A DNA stretch of 9,262 nucleotides from an uncultured Verrucomicrobiota bacterium (GTDB lineage Bacteria; Verrucomicrobiota; Kiritimatiellia; RFP12; UBA1067): the NCBI GenBank assembly GCA_946615875.1, contig CAMOIK010000080.1:1-9262 (forward strand), written 5' to 3'. Within the stretch, counting starts at the first letter, position 1; each line of letters begins with the position of its first letter. Under the pieces are notes generated by a model that saw nothing but the letters and a program-made list of their open reading frames with translations, did not search any database and was not told the origin of the DNA. Of the stretch, positions 6,299 through 9,262 are shown in pieces. The position numbers and the translations under genes are program-made.

Positions 6299-6315
6299 AA
6301 ATATGGTATAATATG
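6299..6315 (+). promoter_or_regulatory. Extended -10 promoter, copy 3 of the 17-mer (drives amidohydrolase operon)
   Basis: AAATATGGTATAATATG again, with TATAAT at 6307-6312. It is in inverted orientation to copy 2, 22 bp away, so the two promoters fire in opposite directions. The predicted start is near 6319, giving a leader of about 13 nt to the ATG at 6332 or about 37 nt to the ATG at 6356. This copy therefore drives a leadered mRNA, in contrast to copies 1 and 2. Confidence 0.7.
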
Positions 6316-6355
6316 CCGCAAGCCGCGCGACATGGAGGAGCGCGGCGGAAAACAA

Positions 6356-7180
6356 ATGATAATAGACATCCACTCGCACTGCTTCATCCCCGACGCCATA
6401 GCGGCGCGCGCAATCGCGGGCATGGCCCGCGTCGTAGATGGCGTTCTCTGGCCGGTTGGCGACGGCTCTCTGCGAAACCAGCTCGACCAGCTCGACCACG
6501 ACGGCATAGACATGGCGTGCATGCTTCCCATAGCCACCAAGCCTACGCAGCACGACGTGATACTGCGCAACGCGCTCGCCCTGCGCGACGGTTCGATAGA
6601 TCCGCGAAGCAGACGCAAGATACACCCGTTCATGTCCGCGCACCCGGCCGATCCGGATCTCGACAGGCATCTGGACGAAATACAGGCGCTCGGTTTCCGC
6701 GGCGTCAAGGTGCATCCGTACTACCAGGGATATGCGCTGGACGATCCGGAGGTGTGGCCGTTCTTCCGCAAACTGGCCGACCGAGGCTTCGTAGTGGAGT
6801 GCCATTGCGGATACGACGTGGGTTATCCGGGCCGTTGCGACGCTTGCGGTCCGCGCGAGATAGCCGCGCTTCTGCGCAATGTGCCGGGACTTGTTTTCAT
6901 AGCCGCCCACCTGGCCGGATGCGCGGGCTTCCCGCCGCATTCCACCGACGAACTGTTGGAGCTCGGCTGCTACGCCGACACGAGCGCGCTTTCCCGCGAC
7001 TGGATGAAGGACGAGCAGATGCGAATATTGCGCTCGTGGCCAACGGAAAGATTGCTGTTCGGGACGGACTTCCCGTGGGTGAAGTATGACGAAGCGGTGC
7101 GTTGGGTGAGGTCGGTGCGCAAGGAAGAGGATTGGGAAGCCGTCTTCGGCGGCAACGCCAGACGACTGCTTGGACTGTGA
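6356..7180 (+). CDS. Amidohydrolase-family TIM-barrel metal hydrolase/decarboxylase
   Basis: The 274-residue protein is of the amidohydrolase_2 type. Metal-ligand motifs appear in order: H6-S-H8 in MIIDIHSHC, K118 in KVHPYYQ, H150 in ECHCG, H185 in AAHLAG, and D238 in GTDFPW. Such proteins are metal-dependent hydrolases or non-oxidative decarboxylases of aromatic or carboxylic acids; the substrate cannot be read from sequence. The start could be the ATG at 6356 (GGCGGAA about 6 nt upstream) or the in-frame ATG at 6332, which adds MEERGGKQ. The HxH strand normally lies at the very N-terminus, which favours 6356. Longer extensions run through the promoter and are excluded. It leads the unit containing rnhB, folP and yfcE, none of which suggests a substrate. 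A cysteine-rich loop (GRCDACG) follows the third motif. Confidence 0.88.
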   Translation: MIIDIHSHCFIPDAIAARAIAGMARVVDGVLWPVGDGSLRNQLDQLDHDGIDMACMLPIATKPTQHDVILRNALALRDGSIDPRSRRKIHPFMSAHPADPDLDRHLDEIQALGFRGVKVHPYYQGYALDDPEVWPFFRKLADRGFVVECHCGYDVGYPGRCDACGPREIAALLRNVPGLVFIAAHLAGCAGFPPHSTDELLELGCYADTSALSRDWMKDEQMRILRSWPTERLLFGTDFPWVKYDEAVRWVRSVRKEEDWEAVFGGNARRLLGL

Positions 7181-7189
7181 GTGGACGCT

Positions 7190-7873
7190 ATGGTGACGGT
7201 TGATCTGGAGTCAGAGTCCGGCGGCGACGTCATAGGCATCGACGAAGCTGGCAGGGGGCCGTTGGCTGGACGCGTGTATGCCGCCGCCGTTCACGTTCCG
7301 ACCGCACTCGCTCGCCAGCTGCTGGACGGCGAATGGAGCGCTATCAACGATTCCAAGAAACTGTCGGCGAAAAAACGCGACGAACTGGAGCGCGTCATCA
7401 AGTCCACCCAGGAGTGCGTATGGGCGGTGGCGAGCGCGTCTGCGCAGGAGATCGACGAGCTCAACATCCTCAATGCCACGCATTTGGCCATGCGACGCGC
7501 GGCGGTGCAGTGCATCTCAGGCATCACGGCCCGGTGGGGTCGCGGCAATGACGAGGTGTCGCTGTCGGGCAGGCTCTCGATACTCGTGGACGGGCTGCCA
7601 GTCAAAGGATTGCCGTGCCCGTCTCGCAGCGTGGTCAAGGGCGACGCAAAGAGCCTGCTCATAGCGGCGGCGTCCATATTGGCGAAGACCGCGCGGGACG
7701 CAGACTGCCTGCGGCTGGAGGCGGAATATCCAGGCTACGGATTCGCCAAGCACAAGGGCTACCCGACGGCGGAGCATTGCATGGCGCTGCGCCGCCTTGG
7801 CCCGTGTCCGGAGCATAGGAGGTCTTTTGCACCTGTAAAGGAGTGTATATGGCAGCAAAGGTTATGGGAATAG
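7190..7873 (+). CDS. rnhB: Ribonuclease HII
   Basis: RNase HII cuts the RNA strand of RNA-DNA hybrids and starts ribonucleotide excision repair at single misincorporated ribonucleotides. All four acidic catalytic positions are present: D18 and E19 in GIDEAGRGPLAG, D134 in ILVDG, and D170 in ASILAKTARD. The VVKGDAKSLLIAAASI, GYGFAKHKGYPT and HRRSFAPV blocks are also typical. Length, 227 residues, is slightly above the usual 200-215 owing to extra residues before the third acidic motif. The start could be the ATG at 7190 or the GTG at 7181, which follows the amidohydrolase stop with no gap; neither has a strong ribosome binding site, so coupled translation is likely. The 3' end overlaps folP by 25 nt. 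Confidence 0.95.
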   Translation: MVTVDLESESGGDVIGIDEAGRGPLAGRVYAAAVHVPTALARQLLDGEWSAINDSKKLSAKKRDELERVIKSTQECVWAVASASAQEIDELNILNATHLAMRRAAVQCISGITARWGRGNDEVSLSGRLSILVDGLPVKGLPCPSRSVVKGDAKSLLIAAASILAKTARDADCLRLEAEYPGYGFAKHKGYPTAEHCMALRRLGPCPEHRRSFAPVKECIWQQRLWE

Positions 7874-8580
7874 TGAACGTGACGCCCGACTCGTTCTCGG
7901 ACGGCGGGAAGTACTATCAGCCCGAGGAGGCGGCGAAGAGGGCTCGAAACATGGTCGCGGAGGGAGCCGATTTCATAGATTTCGGCGCCGAATCGACCCG
8001 CCCAGGCGCGACGCCGCTTGACTGGCGCGAGGAGTGGGCTCGCCTCAAGGAGGTGGTGGGAGGCGTAGCGGATGAGTTGCGGACGGCGAAGCACGGTCGC
8101 GGCACGGCGTTGGTAAGCGTAGATACGTATCACGTTGAGACGGCGGAGAGGGCAATCGCTGCCGGGGCGGGCATGGTCAACTGCGTATATGCCGAGAGTG
8201 CGGAAAGAATGATCGCGCTCTGCCGCGAGGCGGGTGCAGAGCTTGTCTTGCCGGCTTCGTGCCTGCCGCTTGTTGTTTCTTTGAATCTAGCAAACCAGAC
8301 TTACATCGATCCCATGATAGGCTTTGGAACCACGCGGGAGGAAGATTTGGAACTGCTGAAGGGCGTGGACGCTCTGGCGGCGCGGTGGCCGGTCTTGGTG
8401 GGCGCGAGCAGAAAAAGGATAGTGCGTAAATTGACCGGAGAAAAGACTACCGGCAAGACGCTTGGCGGCAATATCGCTATCGCGCTGTGGTGCGCCATGG
8501 CTGGTGTGTCCATAGTTCGCGTCCATGACGTCAAGGAGACAGTTCAGGCTATCAGGGTGTGGGAGAGTCTGAAAAGGTGA
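7849..8580 (+). CDS. folP: Dihydropteroate synthase, compact form
   Basis: FolP condenses 6-hydroxymethyl-dihydropterin pyrophosphate with p-aminobenzoate in folate synthesis. The signature MGIVNVTPDSFSDGG (residues 6-20) and DFGAESTRPGA (D44) are intact, as are D92 in SVDTY, N111 in MVNCV, D154 in IDPMIGFG, K189 in GASRKR and R224-V-H226 in RVHDV. At 243 residues it is short. Between N111 and D154 it is about 27 residues shorter than E. coli FolP and lacks the usual MHxxGxPxTMQ stretch and the helix after it. The reading frame is open and the flanking motifs are in place, so this looks like a real shortened form rather than a frameshift. The ATG at 7849 has AAGGAG at 7838-7843, located inside rnhB. 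It could instead be a specialised pterin-binding paralogue. Confidence 0.88.
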   Translation: MAAKVMGIVNVTPDSFSDGGKYYQPEEAAKRARNMVAEGADFIDFGAESTRPGATPLDWREEWARLKEVVGGVADELRTAKHGRGTALVSVDTYHVETAERAIAAGAGMVNCVYAESAERMIALCREAGAELVLPASCLPLVVSLNLANQTYIDPMIGFGTTREEDLELLKGVDALAARWPVLVGASRKRIVRKLTGEKTTGKTLGGNIAIALWCAMAGVSIVRVHDVKETVQAIRVWESLKR

Positions 8581-8658
8581 TTGGCTGCTGTGCCGGGAAC
8601 GGCGGCATTCCATGTCTGCGACACGGGAGATAAGAAACACGATACGGAGAGCGAGACG

Positions 8659-9174
8659 ATGAGAATAGCATTCATGAGCGACATTCACGGAGTGCCGTCG
8701 GCATTGGAGGCGGCGTTGAAGGCGGCGTCCGTGTTGGGTTACGACCGGCTGGTCTTGCTTGGAGACCTGCTGTATCACGGGCCGCGGAACGGAGTCCCCA
8801 GCTTTTATGATCCAGTCAAGGTGGCGCAGATGCTCAACGCACTGAAGGACAAGGTTGTGGCTGTGCGCGGCAATTGCGATGCGGAGGTCGACCAGATGAT
8901 GTTTGAGTTTCCGATGATGTCGGACTACGCACTGCTGGACGCCGGGAATGAACGTTTCTTCCTCACGCACGGACACCTTTGGAACGAATATCGCCTTCCG
9001 CCGCTCGGCATGGGCACCGTGTTGGCGCACGGCCACACGCACGTGCCTGAACTCAAGCGTCTGGAGTGCGGAATGCAGATATTCAACCCTGGTTCTGTCT
9101 CGCTTCCAAAGGGCGGCTCGAACAGGTCGTTCGGCTATTTCGACGGCAACCGGCTTTGCCATTATGTGATTTGA
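8659..9174 (+). CDS. yfcE: YfcE-type metallophosphodiesterase
   Basis: The 171-residue calcineurin-like phosphoesterase is close to E. coli YfcE along its whole length. Motifs in order are D8-I-H10, LLGDLLYHGPRN (D36), AVRGNCDAEVDQM (N72), LTHGHL (H104) and AHGHTHVPE (H124, H126, H128), followed by FNPGSVSLPKGG. YfcE hydrolyses phosphodiesters in vitro in a Mn2+-dependent way; its cellular substrate is not known. The start at the ATG at 8659 has GGAG 9 nt upstream and matches the family N-terminus. A 78-nt gap separates it from folP, with no convincing promoter or terminator in it, so co-transcription is likely. Confidence 0.95.
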   Translation: MRIAFMSDIHGVPSALEAALKAASVLGYDRLVLLGDLLYHGPRNGVPSFYDPVKVAQMLNALKDKVVAVRGNCDAEVDQMMFEFPMMSDYALLDAGNERFFLTHGHLWNEYRLPPLGMGTVLAHGHTHVPELKRLECGMQIFNPGSVSLPKGGSNRSFGYFDGNRLCHYVI

Positions 9175-9219
9175 TGGTGTCGACGGGCTCGTGACTCGTC
9201 TTGTCTGGTGGAATCTTCA

Positions 9220-9249
9220 AGTCTCTAAACCAGTGTTTGGGAAGAGACT
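9220..9249 (+). other. Small imperfect hairpin downstream of yfcE
   Basis: AGTCTCT (9220-9226) pairs with AGAGACT (9243-9249). Inside, AAAC (9227-9230) pairs with GTTT (9235-9238) around a CAGT loop, leaving GGGA unpaired on one side. It lies 45 nt after the yfcE stop and is followed by CGCTCTGCCTTTC, which has no real T-run. It may help terminate the operon or belong to the next gene's leader; the window ends too soon to decide. Confidence 0.3.
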
Positions 9250-9262
9250 CGCTCTGCCTTTC

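Noticed and set aside
6260..6315. The inverted 17-mers as transposon ends or an attachment site
   Set aside because: No transposase or integrase, no target duplication, only 22 bp between the arms, and a third single copy lies at a promoter; promoter function explains all three.
6215..6331. Upstream extension of the amidohydrolase
   Set aside because: It would run through both divergent promoters and into yggU; the family HxH motif should be at the extreme N-terminus.
8161..8325. Frameshift in folP
   Set aside because: Both flanking motif blocks are in one uninterrupted frame, so a single-base error would not explain the missing segment; an in-frame shortening fits better.
8581..8658. TTG-started extension of yfcE in the folP-yfcE gap
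   Set aside because: The resulting 26 residues have no counterpart in the family, and the ATG at 8659 has its own ribosome binding site.

Overview
The window is a GC-rich bacterial chromosome segment, densely packed with ordinary cellular genes plus one unusual gene pair. No rRNA, tRNA, CRISPR array, insertion sequence or phage gene is visible. Three things fit a member of the PVC group such as Verrucomicrobiota/Kiritimatiellota: high GC coding sequence, AT-rich TATAAT promoter islands, and a small lysine/alanine/proline histone H1-like protein. That placement is an inference with modest confidence, because no phylogenetic marker was tested.

Layout. (1) Positions 31-4396, plus strand: a promoter, an exported TPR-repeat protein, a membrane-anchored von Willebrand A (vWA) protein with a TonB-like N-terminus, and queC (7-deazaguanine/queuosine synthesis). 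The gaps are 12 nt and then a 4-nt stop/start overlap, so this looks like one transcription unit. (2) Positions 4434-4470: a strong hairpin between queC and the convergent histone-like gene. (3) Positions 4508-4851, minus strand: the histone H1-like gene with its own sigma70-type promoter. (4) Positions 6254-4979, minus strand: a yggU/DUF167 gene followed by azlC and azlD (branched-chain amino acid exporter). (5) Positions 6260-6315: two divergent promoters that are exact inverted copies of one 17-mer. (6) Positions 6356-9174, plus strand: a metal-dependent amidohydrolase, rnhB (RNase HII), a shortened folP (dihydropteroate synthase) and a yfcE-type phosphodiesterase, probably co-transcribed. 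The last 88 bases hold only a small hairpin.

Two observations stand out. First, the 17-mer AAATATGGTATAATATG, an extended -10 element with extra conserved flanks, occurs three times, each time in front of a transcription unit. In two cases the likely start codon lies 9-10 nt past the -10 hexamer, which predicts leaderless mRNAs. Second, the vWA protein carries an S16/H20 pair in its single N-terminal membrane helix, at the same residue numbers as E. coli TonB, followed by a proline/alanine-rich linker. The TonB C-terminal domain is replaced by an intact MIDAS-type vWA domain, and the partner gene encodes a periplasmic TPR protein. This suggests, without proving it, a proton-motive-force-coupled envelope system of a kind not usually described.
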